64,000 nt of DNA, taken from the NCBI GenBank assembly GCA_903901045.1, contig CAIUPP010000120.1, forward strand, positions 47,763-111,762, written 5' to 3'. Source of the DNA: an uncultured Planctomycetota bacterium. Lineage in GTDB: Bacteria > Planctomycetota > Brocadiia > CAIUPP01. The translations under genes and the position numbers were made by a program. Positions 1 through 9,118 of the stretch are shown in pieces. The first letter of the stretch is position 1; each line of letters opens with the position of its first letter. A model generated the notes under the pieces. The model ran no database searches. It was not told the DNA's origin and worked only from the letters and a program-made list of their open reading frames with translations.

Positions 1-407
1 TGCGCGCGGGGTATGCGCACTTCGCGCAGGAGCGGGACTGCTCGCTCCTCATGGACCCGGCCTCGGACCGCGTGAGTTTCGTCAGCGACCGGAAGATTCT
101 CCTGCGCGTCCTGCGCAATATGCTGAAGAACGCCATCGAGGCCTCCTATCATGACGAAACCGTCACCCTGGGCTGCCGCCAGGAGGATGGCCGCGTCCAA
201 TTCTGGGTTCACAACTGCGCGTTCATCCCCCGCACGCAGCAGCTTCAGATATTTCAGCGCTCCTTCTCGACACACGGGGCCGGGCGCGGCCTGGGCACCT
301 ACAGCGTGAAGCTGCTCACCGAGCGATACCTGAAGGGCTCGGTATCCTTTAGCTCCTCCGAGTCCGCCGGAACCAGGTTTGTCGTCAGCGTGCCCTGCGC
401 GCTCTGA
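1..407 (+). CDS. Sensor histidine kinase, C-terminal ATPase domain (5' truncated)
   Basis: The reading frame is open from the left edge of the window, so the gene begins upstream. The visible part is a GHKL-type ATP-binding domain: the N-box is LRNMLKNAIEA, and a glycine-rich G2 region, GAGRGLGTYSVK, is followed by a typical C-terminal beta strand ending in VVSVP. The usual DxGxG G1 box is not recognisable; its place is taken by a stretch around VHNCAFIPRTQQLQIF. The family autophosphorylates a histidine and passes the phosphate to a response regulator. The partner and sensor domain lie outside the window. It ends about 70 bp before the PAP2-ArnT gene on the same strand. Confidence 0.8.
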   Translation, partial: RAGYAHFAQERDCSLLMDPASDRVSFVSDRKILLRVLRNMLKNAIEASYHDETVTLGCRQEDGRVQFWVHNCAFIPRTQQLQIFQRSFSTHGAGRGLGTYSVKLLTERYLKGSVSFSSSESAGTRFVVSVPCAL

Positions 408-475
408 CCATTCCGCCCACCCACCGCATATTTGCCGGGCGGGCGCGGCCGGTGGTAAGATAATCAGCCACAGCA

Positions 476-2908
476 ATGAGCGCCCCGATCATCCCTTGGA
501 CGGTCACTATGCGAAGGCTTGCTGACGGACAGTTGTCATATATTTCACGTGCCCTGCTGGTTGTGGTCCTGTTCGCATGCGCGGCGGCGCTGGTCCTGCC
601 GTTTGATCATGCCGTATCGGGGAGCATCAACAAGGACAGCTTGGAGGAGATGGACTCTCCAATGCGCGTCATCACCGGCCTGGGCGAGGGGGTGGTTCCG
701 GTCCTGCTATTCCTGCTGCTGGTGGTCTTCCTGGACGAGCAGCGGCTTGCGGTGGTTGGTTGTTCCACGCTGGCGGCGACGGGGCTGCTCGTGCAAGCCG
801 GCAAGTTCCTGGCGCACCGCGCCCGCCCGAACATGGGCGATTACGCTTCTTTCCCCTCGGGGCATGCGGCCGTTGCCTTTGCGGCGGCGGTGTTGCTTGC
901 CCGCCGCTATCCTCGCTGGAAGTGGCTCTTCTACGGGTGCGCGGCTCTCATCAGCGCGTCGCGCGTTCCGCTGAGAATGCACTATCCGTCGGACGTTCTT
1001 GCGGGGGCGGGGCTGGGAATACTGACAGCCTCCGCCGCGTGCTTGATTGCGGGGCGTCTTGAAACGGTACACCCGCAGAAATGGGCCGGGGCGGGGGCGA
1101 TCGTCTGCGCGGTCGGGATATGCGTCGGAATGATTGCGGCGCTTCCGAATGACAATCTGATGGCCGTCGGCGGACCCGTGCTGCTGCTGGTCGTTGCGCG
1201 TCTGACGTACATCCGCACCGCCTCGTTCTGGGAGGGGTTGTCGGGGCGAAGCCGGCAAATGGCCGCCGCGGCGCTCGTGACGGGGTGCGCCCTCCTCGCG
1301 TTCCTTCCGGGTCTCGGGCGCGTCGTGCTCTTCGACCGCGATGAGCCGCGCTTCGCCGAAGCCGCCCGCCAGATGATGCTGCGCGGCGACTACCTCGTCC
1401 CCTATTTCAACGATGAACCGCGCCTGCACAAACCCCCTCTGAGCAACTGGATCGCGACGGCCGCCTACCGGGTGGTCGGGGTCAATGAGTGGGGGGCGCG
1501 CCTCGGTTCCGCGCTGGCCGGCGTTCTGACCTGCCTGCTGGTATTCCTGTTTGCCCGCTCCGCCTTCAACCTGCGCACCGGCCTCCTCGCGGGGATTATC
1601 ACGGCCACGACGCTGCAAATCGTTGTGATGGGCCGAACCGGAACGGCGGACTCCATGCAATTGCTGACGGTGGTCGCCTGTTTCTTCGGAGTCTGGAAAG
1701 TCCTTGAAGGAGACCGACGGTTTCGCTGGTACGCGCTCATCTATGGCAGCGTGCTGGCGGGGGGGCTGCTCAAGGGGCCCGTTGTGGCGGCAATCCTGAT
1801 CCTGGCGGCGCTCCTCCTTGCCCTGCTACGGCGAGACCGCCAGGTGCTCACGCGGCTCCATCTGGTCGGCGGCATGCTGGCGGCGATTGCGCTTGCCTGC
1901 ATCTGGTTCATCCCCGCCAACCGGGCAACGCATGGGGCTTTTCTGGAGGTCGGAATCGGCCACCACATTATCGAACGCGCGTTCTCCACCGCCATGGACG
2001 GGCATAAGGGTCCCTTCTTCTACTACCTTGCGCTCCTGCCGGTCGCCTTCTTCCCATGGATTGCGCTGCTCCCCTCGTCGGCCGTGGCGCTATGGCGCGA
2101 GCGGGAAGAGTGGCGGCGCAGCGCCTTCTTCATCGCCTGGGCGCTGGCACCCTTCCTCCTGTTCTCGTTCTTGAAAACCAAACTACCGCACTATGTCCTG
2201 CCGGCATATCCGGCGCTGGCGATCATTGCAGCCTGGGGCCTTGACCGAGCGATGACCGGGGCGGAGCGCATGAGCCGCTCGTGGGCGAAATGGCTCGGCA
2301 TCGGCCTGTTCGGCCTCGTGGCGCTTGCGATAATAACGGCGCTCGCCGTGGTGGTCCCGTACCGCGATTTCGAGAAGATGGAGGTGAGCGCCCTGTCGGC
2401 GGCGACGCTGCTCTTCGTCATGGGCTGGTTTGCGATTGCCGACATAGTGAATCGAAAAGAGAATCTGCTAGTGGTGAACTTCGGCTGCGGCATGCTCCTG
2501 TTCACGCTGGTGGTTGGCTTGTTCTGCCTGCCGGAGTTCAACCGCTACTCCATCACTCCCGCATTGGCGAAGGCGGTGCGACAGGCCGCGCCGGAGGGAG
2601 AAGAGGTCCTGGCGCTCGGCTACCAGGAGCCCTCTCTGGTATTCTATTCGCGCCGCCACGTGGAAATCATCCCGAGGTGGGGCGTCGTGGCCGAGCGCCT
2701 GAAAGCGGGCCGGCCCTTCCTCTGCGTCGTGGATGAGAAGCATGTCGGCAAGATGCCGGAGGATATCAAGGCGGAGCTGTACGAGGTCGGGACGGTCGAC
2801 GGAGTCATGCCGTCGAATGCGCAGTGGGGCGAGTTGAAGCTTTTCGTGCCCAGGGAGGAGCGGGGCGCGCCGGCGGATGCGCCGCCCGCGCACGCCGGCC
2901 CCTCGTGA
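476..2908 (+). CDS. PAP2 phosphatase fused to ArnT-like glycosyltransferase
   Basis: An 810-residue multi-spanning membrane protein with two recognisable halves. Residues 1-195 carry the complete PAP2 signature: K110-X6-R117P118, PSGH at 127-130 and SR-X5-H-X3-D at 162-173. From about residue 280 a PMT/ArnT-type glycosyltransferase begins, with the acidic motif FDRDEPRFAEAARQM (286-300) and the LHKPPLSNW loop (about 317-325), followed by many hydrophobic segments and a soluble C-terminus. ArnT-type enzymes transfer a sugar from an undecaprenyl-phosphate carrier to lipid A or other periplasmic acceptors; PAP2 enzymes dephosphorylate lipid phosphates. The fusion suggests removal of a phosphate coupled to glycosylation in the inner membrane, or carrier recycling. 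The substrate is not shown by the sequence. No strong ribosome-binding site precedes the ATG. Confidence 0.82.
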   Translation: MSAPIIPWTVTMRRLADGQLSYISRALLVVVLFACAAALVLPFDHAVSGSINKDSLEEMDSPMRVITGLGEGVVPVLLFLLLVVFLDEQRLAVVGCSTLAATGLLVQAGKFLAHRARPNMGDYASFPSGHAAVAFAAAVLLARRYPRWKWLFYGCAALISASRVPLRMHYPSDVLAGAGLGILTASAACLIAGRLETVHPQKWAGAGAIVCAVGICVGMIAALPNDNLMAVGGPVLLLVVARLTYIRTASFWEGLSGRSRQMAAAALVTGCALLAFLPGLGRVVLFDRDEPRFAEAARQMMLRGDYLVPYFNDEPRLHKPPLSNWIATAAYRVVGVNEWGARLGSALAGVLTCLLVFLFARSAFNLRTGLLAGIITATTLQIVVMGRTGTADSMQLLTVVACFFGVWKVLEGDRRFRWYALIYGSVLAGGLLKGPVVAAILILAALLLALLRRDRQVLTRLHLVGGMLAAIALACIWFIPANRATHGAFLEVGIGHHIIERAFSTAMDGHKGPFFYYLALLPVAFFPWIALLPSSAVALWREREEWRRSAFFIAWALAPFLLFSFLKTKLPHYVLPAYPALAIIAAWGLDRAMTGAERMSRSWAKWLGIGLFGLVALAIITALAVVVPYRDFEKMEVSALSAATLLFVMGWFAIADIVNRKENLLVVNFGCGMLLFTLVVGLFCLPEFNRYSITPALAKAVRQAAPEGEEVLALGYQEPSLVFYSRRHVEIIPRWGVVAERLKAGRPFLCVVDEKHVGKMPEDIKAELYEVGTVDGVMPSNAQWGELKLFVPREERGAPADAPPAHAGPS

Positions 2909-2935
2909 ACTTCTCGCACAGGAGGAAAGGCCGTG

Positions 2936-3388
2936 ATGATCCAGGAGTTCAAGAAATTCATCGCTCGCGGCAACGTCATTGACCTGGCGGTGGCCGTCAT
3001 CATTGGCGCGGCGTTCGGGAAGATCGTCAACTCCCTGGTCGAGGGCGTCATCCTGCCCCCGCTCGGGCTCGTGCTGGGGAAAGTGGACTTCTCCAGCCTC
3101 TTCTACACCCTGGACCGCAGCCACGGCCTCCCCGGCTCGCTGGTCGAGGCCAGGGCCAAGGGGATCCCGGTCCTCGCCTACGGCGCGTTCATCAACGACG
3201 TGGTCAACTTCGTGATCATCGCCGCCGTCGTGTTCCTCCTGGTGCGGATGGTGAACCGCATCGAGCACCGGAAGGAAATGGCCCCGCCGCCCCCGGCGAC
3301 GAAAGAGTGCCCCTATTGCCTCTCCGCGATTCCCGTGAAAGCCACCCGTTGCGCGCATTGCACCTCGAACCTGCCGGGGGTGGGTTGA
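2936..3388 (+). CDS. mscL: Large-conductance mechanosensitive channel with C-terminal zinc ribbon
   Basis: The first 110 residues match MscL: an EFKKFIARGNVIDLAVAVII amphipathic helix and TM1, the LPPLGL loop near residue 41, and a second TM (about 88-106) after GAFINDVVNF. The pentameric channel opens on membrane tension and releases solutes during osmotic downshock. After a Pro-rich linker the usual cytoplasmic helix bundle is replaced by a four-cysteine ribbon, C126-X2-C129-X10-C140-X2-C143. AGGAGG at 2920-2925 serves either the GTG at 2933 or the ATG at 2936; family alignment (MIQEFKKF) favours the ATG. Confidence 0.9.
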   Translation: MIQEFKKFIARGNVIDLAVAVIIGAAFGKIVNSLVEGVILPPLGLVLGKVDFSSLFYTLDRSHGLPGSLVEARAKGIPVLAYGAFINDVVNFVIIAAVVFLLVRMVNRIEHRKEMAPPPPATKECPYCLSAIPVKATRCAHCTSNLPGVG

Positions 3389-3422
3389 GGCGGCGCCTGT
3401 CAGATTGATGGAGGAAAACGCC

Positions 3423-3986
3423 ATGTTCCGAAAACTGTCTTGCCGAAGGATGCTCGGGTTCGGGCTCATCGAGGTCATGGCCGTCAGCGCCATCATGACC
3501 AGCCTGAGCAGTCAGGGGGGGTATCAGTATGCCATCAACCAGGCGAACGAGACCAAGGGGGTCAACAACCTCAAGCAGATTTACCAGTTGCTGCTGATGG
3601 AGGACATGGGAGGCGGGTTGCCCAAGGCGGCCTTCTATCCCGACGGGGATCCGAAGAAGAACCCCAAGTCCATACTGAACCTGCTTCCCGGCTCCGAAAG
3701 CGCGCTGTTCGTCTCTCCTTTCGCGCCGGAGGGACTGAAGAGCAAAGGGCTGACCTTCGCCTGGAACGACGCCGTGAACGGCAAGACGATAGACAGCCTC
3801 CCCAAGGACACCTGGCTGCTCGTGGACCTTGCCGCCTTCATCGCGGACCCCTCCATCCCGAAGCCGACGCGCTACCTGATCCTCTATTCAGACGGGCGCG
3901 CGCTTGCCGTGGCCGAACTCCCGGGGGATATCAAGAAGGCCGTCGCCGACGCGCAGGCGAAATCGAAGGCGCAGGAACAGAAATAG
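3423..3986 (+). CDS. Pseudopilin-like secreted protein
   Basis: The N-terminus has a type IV prepilin leader: basic residues, then GFGLIEVMAVSAIMTSL, with the processing glycine and the Glu at +5. The remaining body of about 165 residues is soluble. It ends in a short YLILYSDGRALAVAEL segment that resembles the tail of the H-X9-DG/DUF1559 class seen elsewhere in this window. Such proteins are processed by a prepilin peptidase and held at the inner membrane or secreted by a type II-like machine. A GGAGG sequence followed by AAAACGCC places the start at the ATG at 3423, not the upstream in-frame codon at 3405. The hydrophobic helix is short (about 15 residues) for a major pilin. Confidence 0.65.
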   Translation: MFRKLSCRRMLGFGLIEVMAVSAIMTSLSSQGGYQYAINQANETKGVNNLKQIYQLLLMEDMGGGLPKAAFYPDGDPKKNPKSILNLLPGSESALFVSPFAPEGLKSKGLTFAWNDAVNGKTIDSLPKDTWLLVDLAAFIADPSIPKPTRYLILYSDGRALAVAELPGDIKKAVADAQAKSKAQEQK

Positions 3987-4071
3987 AAGTTGTCTTGCCG
4001 GGGCAAAGAGTCGTGCGGCCGCGTTGGATTGGCCCTCTTGGCGAAGGAGGCGCAAACGGGCATTCCATCCC

Positions 4072-5463
4072 TCACTCCGCCGCGTCGGCTTCCTCTCTCC
4101 TGCGATTTCGCGCGCGGTAGAGTATCCGCAGCGGAATCTCCGGGAAGGGGAGGTTGCGGCGCAGGAAATTCGCCAGGAACCGCGTGTACTGATCGGAGAT
4201 CAGGTGGGGGTGGCTGGCGAAGATAAGGAACGTGGGGGGGGCCACGGCGATCTGCGTCCCGTACAGCAGGTTGGGGCGCTTGCCGCGCGCGACATCCGGC
4301 GACCGCGTCTGCGCCGCAAGCTGGATGATCGCATTCAACTGCGCCGTCGGCACCTGGTGGCGCGCCTGATTCTGAAGCGACTGCGCCAGTTGCAGCGTCT
4401 CGTCGACGTTCATCTCCTCCTGCGCGCAGATGAAGCTGACCGGCGCGAAGGAAAGCCCGGACAGGTGGGCGTTCAGGTACTTGATGTACTCCTCGGTCGT
4501 GAACTTCCCGTTCGCCAGGTCCCACTTGTTGACGGTGATGATGCACGGCTTGCAGTCCGCCTCGATGGTCGAGGCCAGTTGCTTGTCCACGCGCGAGATC
4601 TCGGCGGTCACGTCCACCATGAGCAGCGCCACGTCGCACCGCTTGATGGCGCGCGCCGCGCGGGCCAGCGCATAGAATTCCACCGAATCGGCCAGCTTGG
4701 ACTTCCGCTTCAACCCCGCGGTGTCCACCGCCAGATAGCTCTTGCCGTTGCGCTCGAACCGCACGTCCACCGCATCGCGCGTGGTGCCGGGCAAAGCGCT
4801 GACGATCACCCGCTTCTCGCCCACCAGCGTGTTGGTCAGCGTGGACTTGCCGACGTTCTGCCGCCCCACGATCGCCAGCCGCAGCAGCGGCTCCGCAGGC
4901 GCGGTGACTTCCCCCGCCGGCAGCAGCGACACGAGAAGGTCCATCAGGTCCGTGCGCCCGTAGCTGTTCTTGGCGCTGACGTTCGCCACATTCTCGAAGC
5001 CGAGCTTCCCGAACTCCGCCGCGATCAGCGCGTGCTTCGCGTGCTCCACCTTGTTGGCGACCAGCACCACGGGGCGGCCGATCCGGCGCAGACGGTTGGC
5101 GATTTCGCCATCCAGCGGCACCATCCCCTGCTGGGCGTCCACCACAAAAAGGACCAGGTCCGCGCGCACGATGGCGGTTTCGATCTGCGTTTCCACCTCG
5201 GCGGCCAGGTCGTCGGGCGTGCCGATTCCGCCGGTATCCCAAAGCTCGATCAGGTGCGTTCCGTACTGGACCAGCGCGCTGATGCGGTCGCGCGTCACCC
5301 CGGCCATGGGGTCCACGATGGAGATGCGCTTGCGCGCCAGGCAATTGAGCAACGAGGACTTGCCGACGTTCGGCCGGCCGACGATGACCACCGACGGAAT
5401 GGTCCCGGCTGGGCGTTCACCCAGCCCGGATATCTCAGGAAAAGCAATGTCGCGACGCGCCAC
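4072..5463 (-). CDS. der: Ribosome-associated GTPase Der (EngA)
   Basis: A 463-residue protein with the diagnostic tandem GTPase domains: first P-loop GRPNVGKSS (29-37) with DTGGIG switch II and NKVE; second P-loop GRQNVGKST (200-208) with DTAGLK and NKWD; then a KH-like C-terminal domain. Der is an essential factor for 50S subunit assembly. Translation starts at a GTG preceded by AGGAG with an 8-nt spacer. It is convergent with the pseudopilin gene, with about 85 bp between the stops. Confidence 0.96.
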   Translation of the reverse strand: MARRDIAFPEISGLGERPAGTIPSVVIVGRPNVGKSSLLNCLARKRISIVDPMAGVTRDRISALVQYGTHLIELWDTGGIGTPDDLAAEVETQIETAIVRADLVLFVVDAQQGMVPLDGEIANRLRRIGRPVVLVANKVEHAKHALIAAEFGKLGFENVANVSAKNSYGRTDLMDLLVSLLPAGEVTAPAEPLLRLAIVGRQNVGKSTLTNTLVGEKRVIVSALPGTTRDAVDVRFERNGKSYLAVDTAGLKRKSKLADSVEFYALARAARAIKRCDVALLMVDVTAEISRVDKQLASTIEADCKPCIITVNKWDLANGKFTTEEYIKYLNAHLSGLSFAPVSFICAQEEMNVDETLQLAQSLQNQARHQVPTAQLNAIIQLAAQTRSPDVARGKRPNLLYGTQIAVAPPTFLIFASHPHLISDQYTRFLANFLRRNLPFPEIPLRILYRARNRRREEADAAE

Positions 5464-5590
5464 GGGAACGTCTCCTGAATAAGAGCGGAGAAAAAGGGAG
5501 GGAACGGACGATTTGCGATCACTGATTTGCGATTAGCAATTTCTGAATCTGCGAAATTCCGGCGCGCCGGTGCGTCGTTCAAATCGCCAA

Positions 5591-6652
5591 TCAGTCGTTC
5601 TTCTCGGCCTCCGGCAGATACGCCTCGCTCATGTCCGTGCCGTCCACGTCGCGGCGGATGATGGCATAAATCACGGTGTACGCCGAAATCTTGAGGCTCA
5701 CAATGTACCCCAGGAACAGCCCGCCGGCCAGGATCAGCAGCGTCCGCACCAGCACCATGGCGAACAGCATGGAGGCCTGCGTGCCATCCGGCGGAATGCC
5801 CGTGCAAATGAAATCGTTCAGCGCCTTGAAGTCCGCTGGCGCCATCCCGGCGCCCACGCTCACTCGGGCGATCCGCAACATGCAGAGCAGGAAGCAAGCC
5901 ACGAAAACGGTCGTCACCGTCCCGTAAACCAGCCCGACCAGCCAGCACCAGATCGTCTTCCAGGGGCGGGCGAAGAGGTAGTTGAAGGAACGGCTCACGG
6001 CATCGAAGGCGTCGGTCCCTTCCATGGCGATCGTCGGCCACAGGAAGAGGCCCCCGAACAGCGTTCCGATCAGCAGAATGAGGACGAAGAAACTGCTCAG
6101 CACCGCCAGGAAGAAGAAGATCCCCAGCAGAATGGGCCCGACCCACGGGATGCACCCGGCCAGGCCGAGCACGTAGTTGCACAGAAGGAAGAGCGCGGCA
6201 AAGAAGAGCGGCGCGATCGGCGCCCAGAAGAAGGAGCCGAATTTCCGGCAGGCGAAGTTCGTAGCGTCGGCGATGTCGATGCGCTTGCCCTTGGTGAACT
6301 CAACCGCCGCCAGGCGCGCGATGGCCCCGCCGAAGAAGGACCAGATGGAGAGCATAAGGACCAGGGCGACCCCCAGGAAGGCCGCATGGCGGAACGTCAT
6401 ACCGCAATGCGCTTTGCACCAGTCGGTTGTCGTCACATGGCTCCACAGCGCGTGCGCGCTCTGGGCGGGGTTGCGCAGCGCATCCTGAAACGCCAGTTGG
6501 GTCTCCGGCGCGCAGGAGGAGGCCAGGAGCAGCAGGTAGATCACCAGAAGGGAGACGTACACCCCCAGCGTGCCCAGGACGATCTTGCGCGCATCAAGCG
6601 CCAACCGGAAGCAGGAGAAGATGTCCCGCCAGCTCTGTTTGTGTTCCAGCAT
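5591..6652 (-). CDS. Multi-pass membrane protein of unknown function
   Basis: About 353 residues with roughly six hydrophobic segments: near residues 25-45 (LGVYVSLLVIYLLLLASS), 100-125, 155-180, 185-215, 245-270 and 300-325. There is an N-terminal cytoplasmic stretch MLEHKQSWRDIFSCFR. A conserved-looking FNYLFARPWKTIWCWLVG segment precedes the fifth span. No catalytic motif or known family is recognised. GGAGG followed by CTAAGAATC precedes the ATG at 6652, which rules out the longer in-frame start at 6688. It lies 130 bp upstream of der on the same strand and may be cotranscribed with it. Confidence 0.7.
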   Translation of the reverse strand: MLEHKQSWRDIFSCFRLALDARKIVLGTLGVYVSLLVIYLLLLASSCAPETQLAFQDALRNPAQSAHALWSHVTTTDWCKAHCGMTFRHAAFLGVALVLMLSIWSFFGGAIARLAAVEFTKGKRIDIADATNFACRKFGSFFWAPIAPLFFAALFLLCNYVLGLAGCIPWVGPILLGIFFFLAVLSSFFVLILLIGTLFGGLFLWPTIAMEGTDAFDAVSRSFNYLFARPWKTIWCWLVGLVYGTVTTVFVACFLLCMLRIARVSVGAGMAPADFKALNDFICTGIPPDGTQASMLFAMVLVRTLLILAGGLFLGYIVSLKISAYTVIYAIIRRDVDGTDMSEAYLPEAEKND

Positions 6653-6760
6653 GATTCTTAGCCTCCGTGAAGGGAGTGGAGGGGGCAAAAGCGCGTCCGC
6701 AACAATGAGTCCGAGTATAGGGGCGCAACCCCGCTTGTGTCAAGGCGTTTCGCGCGGTGG

Positions 6761-6899
6761 AACGGATTCAACGTTCAACATCCAACGTCCTACGTCCAAC
6801 CTTCCACTAACGACAATGGCCAACTATCGCGCATGACGTCCATCCGTTGTTCTTTGAACGTTGAAAGTTGGACGTCGGATGTCGAACGTTGAATCCGTT
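6761..6899. repeat. Imperfect inverted repeat (MITE/REP-like)
   Basis: The left arm (6761-6800) begins AACGGATTCAACGTTC and the right arm (6867-6899) is its reverse complement with two transition mismatches over about 30 positions. A spacer of about 65 bp separates them. The left arm also carries an extra TACGT insertion. The element sits between the membrane-protein gene and yacG and has no coding capacity. CAACGTTCAACATCCAACGTCC-type strings are typical of short dispersed palindromic elements in PVC genomes. Confidence 0.7.
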
Positions 6900-6902
6900 A
6901 GA

Positions 6903-7103
6903 TCACTCGCGATGGGGCGGCGCTCCGTCGTTGGCCTCATCCTCTTCAGCCGGCTTCTCTCCGGGCATGCGGTGCTCCTCGTTGAACCATTTCCCCAGGT
7001 CGACCAGTTTGCAGCGTTTGCTGCAGAAGGGGAAATAGGGCAGGTCCTTGATCTGCTCGTACTGAAGCGCCTTTCCGCAGCGCCGGCATGCGATGATGGG
7101 CAT
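6903..7103 (-). CDS. yacG: YacG-family zinc-binding protein (DNA gyrase inhibitor family)
   Basis: A 66-residue protein with the YacG zinc motif C6-X2-C9-X17-C27-X3-C31 in the context MPIIACRRCGKAL and YFPFCSKRCKLVDLGKW, and an acidic C-terminus. The family binds one zinc; E. coli YacG inhibits DNA gyrase by binding GyrB. It is the last gene of the dnaJ-grpE-fmdB-yacG run, 7 bp downstream of fmdB. The start is the ATG at 7103; longer in-frame starts lie inside fmdB and lack family similarity. Confidence 0.9.
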   Translation of the reverse strand: MPIIACRRCGKALQYEQIKDLPYFPFCSKRCKLVDLGKWFNEEHRMPGEKPAEEDEANDGAPPHRE

Positions 7104-7110
7104 ATGCGGC

Positions 7111-7386
7111 TCAGTCCTTCTTGGCGTTCGGGCAGCCCTTGCACTTCGACTCGCACGGAGTGCTGCTCGACTCCGCCTTCGCCTTGTCGGAGCTGTAGCT
7201 CTTCGAGCGGTAATCGGTCTGGTAGAAACCGTTCCCCTTGAACAGCACGGCCCCGCCGCTGCCGATCTTCCGCCGCAGCTTGCGCTTCTTGCACTTCGGG
7301 CAGGTGCGCAGGGGGGCATCGTTCATCTGCTGGAACTCTTCGAATTCGTGATGGCACGCCTCGCACTCGTACTCATAAGTCGGCAC
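7111..7386 (-). CDS. FmdB-family zinc ribbon protein
   Basis: 91 residues starting MPTYEYECEACHHEFEEFQQ, with the first zinc knuckle C8-X2-C11 and the second CPKC near residue 29, the classic FmdB/CxxC_CxxC_SSSS regulatory fold. The segment GNGFYQTDYRSKSY is also family-typical. An unusual extra Cys-rich tail, CESKCKGCPNAKKD, may form a third metal site. The role of the family is poorly defined; it is often linked to regulation of formamidase or one-carbon genes or to ribosome-proximal functions. The GTG start at 7386 follows GGAG with a short spacer. It lies 11 bp downstream of grpE. Confidence 0.88.
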   Translation of the reverse strand: MPTYEYECEACHHEFEEFQQMNDAPLRTCPKCKKRKLRRKIGSGGAVLFKGNGFYQTDYRSKSYSSDKAKAESSSTPCESKCKGCPNAKKD

Positions 7387-7397
7387 GACGCTCTCCT

Positions 7398-7988
7398 TTA
7401 CTCTGGCTTACCGGCCGGGTCCTCCGGCTTCTTGCTGATGACGACGCGCACCGGGCGCAGCAGCCGGTTGTGGATCGTGTATCCCTTCTGCGTCTGGTGC
7501 AGCACCTTGTCGGGCTCATGCTCCTGGGACTCCATGATCGAGATTGCTTCATGGACATCCGTGTCGAACGGCTCACCGGCGCGCGCCTCGATCTGCCGGA
7601 TGCCATGCTTGGCGAAGATATCGCGGATCTGCTTCTCGACCTGCTCAACCCCCACGATGATCTTCTCGAACGCCTCATGCTCTCTGGCGGCGCGGAGGGC
7701 CGCTTCCAGGTTGTCCGCCACCGGGAGAAGCTCGCGGGCGAAACCTTCCAGCGTGTACTGGGCGCGCTCCTGCATGTCGCGCTCCATGCGCTTCTGCGAG
7801 TTGATGAAATCGGCCGTCACGCGCTTCAGACGGTCCATCAGCGCGTCGTATTCCGCTGCCTTGCGCCGCAGGTCGGCCAGTTCCGCCGGCGCGGGAGAGG
7901 GCGCGGCGGCCTCGGGCGTCCTCCCTTCCTCCGTCGGTTGCTCGACCTGTGAAGGGGCGTCCTTCGGGCTGTTCGATTCGTTCGTCAT
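7398..7988 (-). CDS. grpE: Nucleotide exchange factor GrpE
   Basis: 196 residues: an acidic, disordered N-terminus of about 45 residues, a long coiled-coil helix (ELADLRRKAAEYDALMDRLK), then the family core with FARELLPVADNLEAALRA and a C-terminal beta domain around DTDVHEAISIMESQEHEPDKV. GrpE releases ADP from DnaK. The ATG at 7988 has AAAGGAG five bases upstream; the GTG two codons earlier overlaps that site and is unlikely. It starts 2 bp after the dnaJ stop, so translation is probably coupled. dnaK itself is not in the window. Confidence 0.95.
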   Translation of the reverse strand: MTNESNSPKDAPSQVEQPTEEGRTPEAAAPSPAPAELADLRRKAAEYDALMDRLKRVTADFINSQKRMERDMQERAQYTLEGFARELLPVADNLEAALRAAREHEAFEKIIVGVEQVEKQIRDIFAKHGIRQIEARAGEPFDTDVHEAISIMESQEHEPDKVLHQTQKGYTIHNRLLRPVRVVISKKPEDPAGKPE

Positions 7989-7990
7989 GG

Positions 7991-9118
7991 TCACTCCTTT
8001 CCCGCCAGCTCATCCAGGTACGTCTTGGCCTTTTCGAAGAAGGACTTGCGGCGGGGGGTGACGTTCCGGTCCTCCGTCGCCGCGAACTGGTGCATCAACT
8101 CCTCCTGCTCGCGCGTCAGCGTTCGAGGGACTTCGATCACCACGCGCACCATCTGGCTGCCGCGTCCGCGCCCGGCGAGGCTGGGAAAACCCTTGCCCGC
8201 GAGGCGGAAAACGCGCCCGCTCTGCGTGCCGCGCGGGACGTGCAGCGAAGCTTTCCCTTGCAGCGTGGGCACCTCGATCTCTGTTCCCAGCGCGGCCTGC
8301 GCGAAGCCGATCGGCACCTCGCACAGCACGTCATCCCCCTCGCGCTCGAAAATCGAATGCGGCTTGAGGCGGATATCGCAATACAGGTCGCCGCGCGGCG
8401 TGCCGTTGGGCCCTGCGTCCCCTTCGCCGCGCGCAATCAGCCGCTGGCCGTCCGCCACCCCGGCGGGGATGCGCAGCGGCACCTTCACCCGCGCGTTCTC
8501 GCGCCCGGAGCCGGAGCATTTCGCGCAGGGATCGCGCACCACCTGCCCCGCCCCGCGGCAGTTGGGGCAGGTCTGGCGCATGACGAACATCCCGCGCCGC
8601 TGCTCCACCTCGCCATGCCCGTGGCAGTAGGGGCAGGCGACCGGGCCCGTGCCGCGCTTGGCCCCCGTGCCGCGGCATTCCGCGCACAACTCGTTGCGGT
8701 TGATCTCAATCGTCTGCTCCACCCCGCGCATCGCCTCTTCGAACGTGAGTTCGATCTGGATGCGCCGGTGCGCCCCGCCGCGCTGCGCGCCGCGGCCGAA
8801 CGCATCCTCGAAGACGCTTCCCCCGAAGATGTCCGCGAAGTGGCTGAAAATATCATCCACGCCGGTGAAGTGGGGGCCGCCGGCCGCGCCGGAGGACATC
8901 CCCGCATGCCCGAACTGGTCGTACCGCGCCTTCTGCTGCGGGTCGCTGAGCACCTCGTAGGCCTCGGCGGCCTCCTTGAACTTCTGCTCCGCCTCCTTAT
9001 CGTCCGGGTTGCGGTCGGGATGGTGCTTCAGCGCCGCCTTGCGAAACGCCTTCTTCATCTCATCCGCCGAGGCGTTCCGGTCCACGCCCAGAACCTCATA
9101 GTAGTCGCGTTTCGACAT
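7991..9118 (-). CDS. dnaJ: Chaperone DnaJ (type I, full zinc region)
   Basis: 375 residues with a J domain (1-70; HPD at 33-35), a Gly/Phe-rich linker (about 70-115), four CxxCxGxG-type zinc repeats (C145/C148, C162/C165, C184/C187, C198/C201) and the C-terminal substrate-binding beta domains ([18 protein letters not shown]). It stimulates DnaK ATP hydrolysis and delivers substrates. It heads the dnaJ-grpE-fmdB-yacG run, a gene order different from the common hrcA-grpE-dnaK-dnaJ. A hairpin separates it from the groEL gene upstream. Confidence 0.96.
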   Translation of the reverse strand: MSKRDYYEVLGVDRNASADEMKKAFRKAALKHHPDRNPDDKEAEQKFKEAAEAYEVLSDPQQKARYDQFGHAGMSSGAAGGPHFTGVDDIFSHFADIFGGSVFEDAFGRGAQRGGAHRRIQIELTFEEAMRGVEQTIEINRNELCAECRGTGAKRGTGPVACPYCHGHGEVEQRRGMFVMRQTCPNCRGAGQVVRDPCAKCSGSGRENARVKVPLRIPAGVADGQRLIARGEGDAGPNGTPRGDLYCDIRLKPHSIFEREGDDVLCEVPIGFAQAALGTEIEVPTLQGKASLHVPRGTQSGRVFRLAGKGFPSLAGRGRGSQMVRVVIEVPRTLTREQEELMHQFAATEDRNVTPRRKSFFEKAKTYLDELAGKE

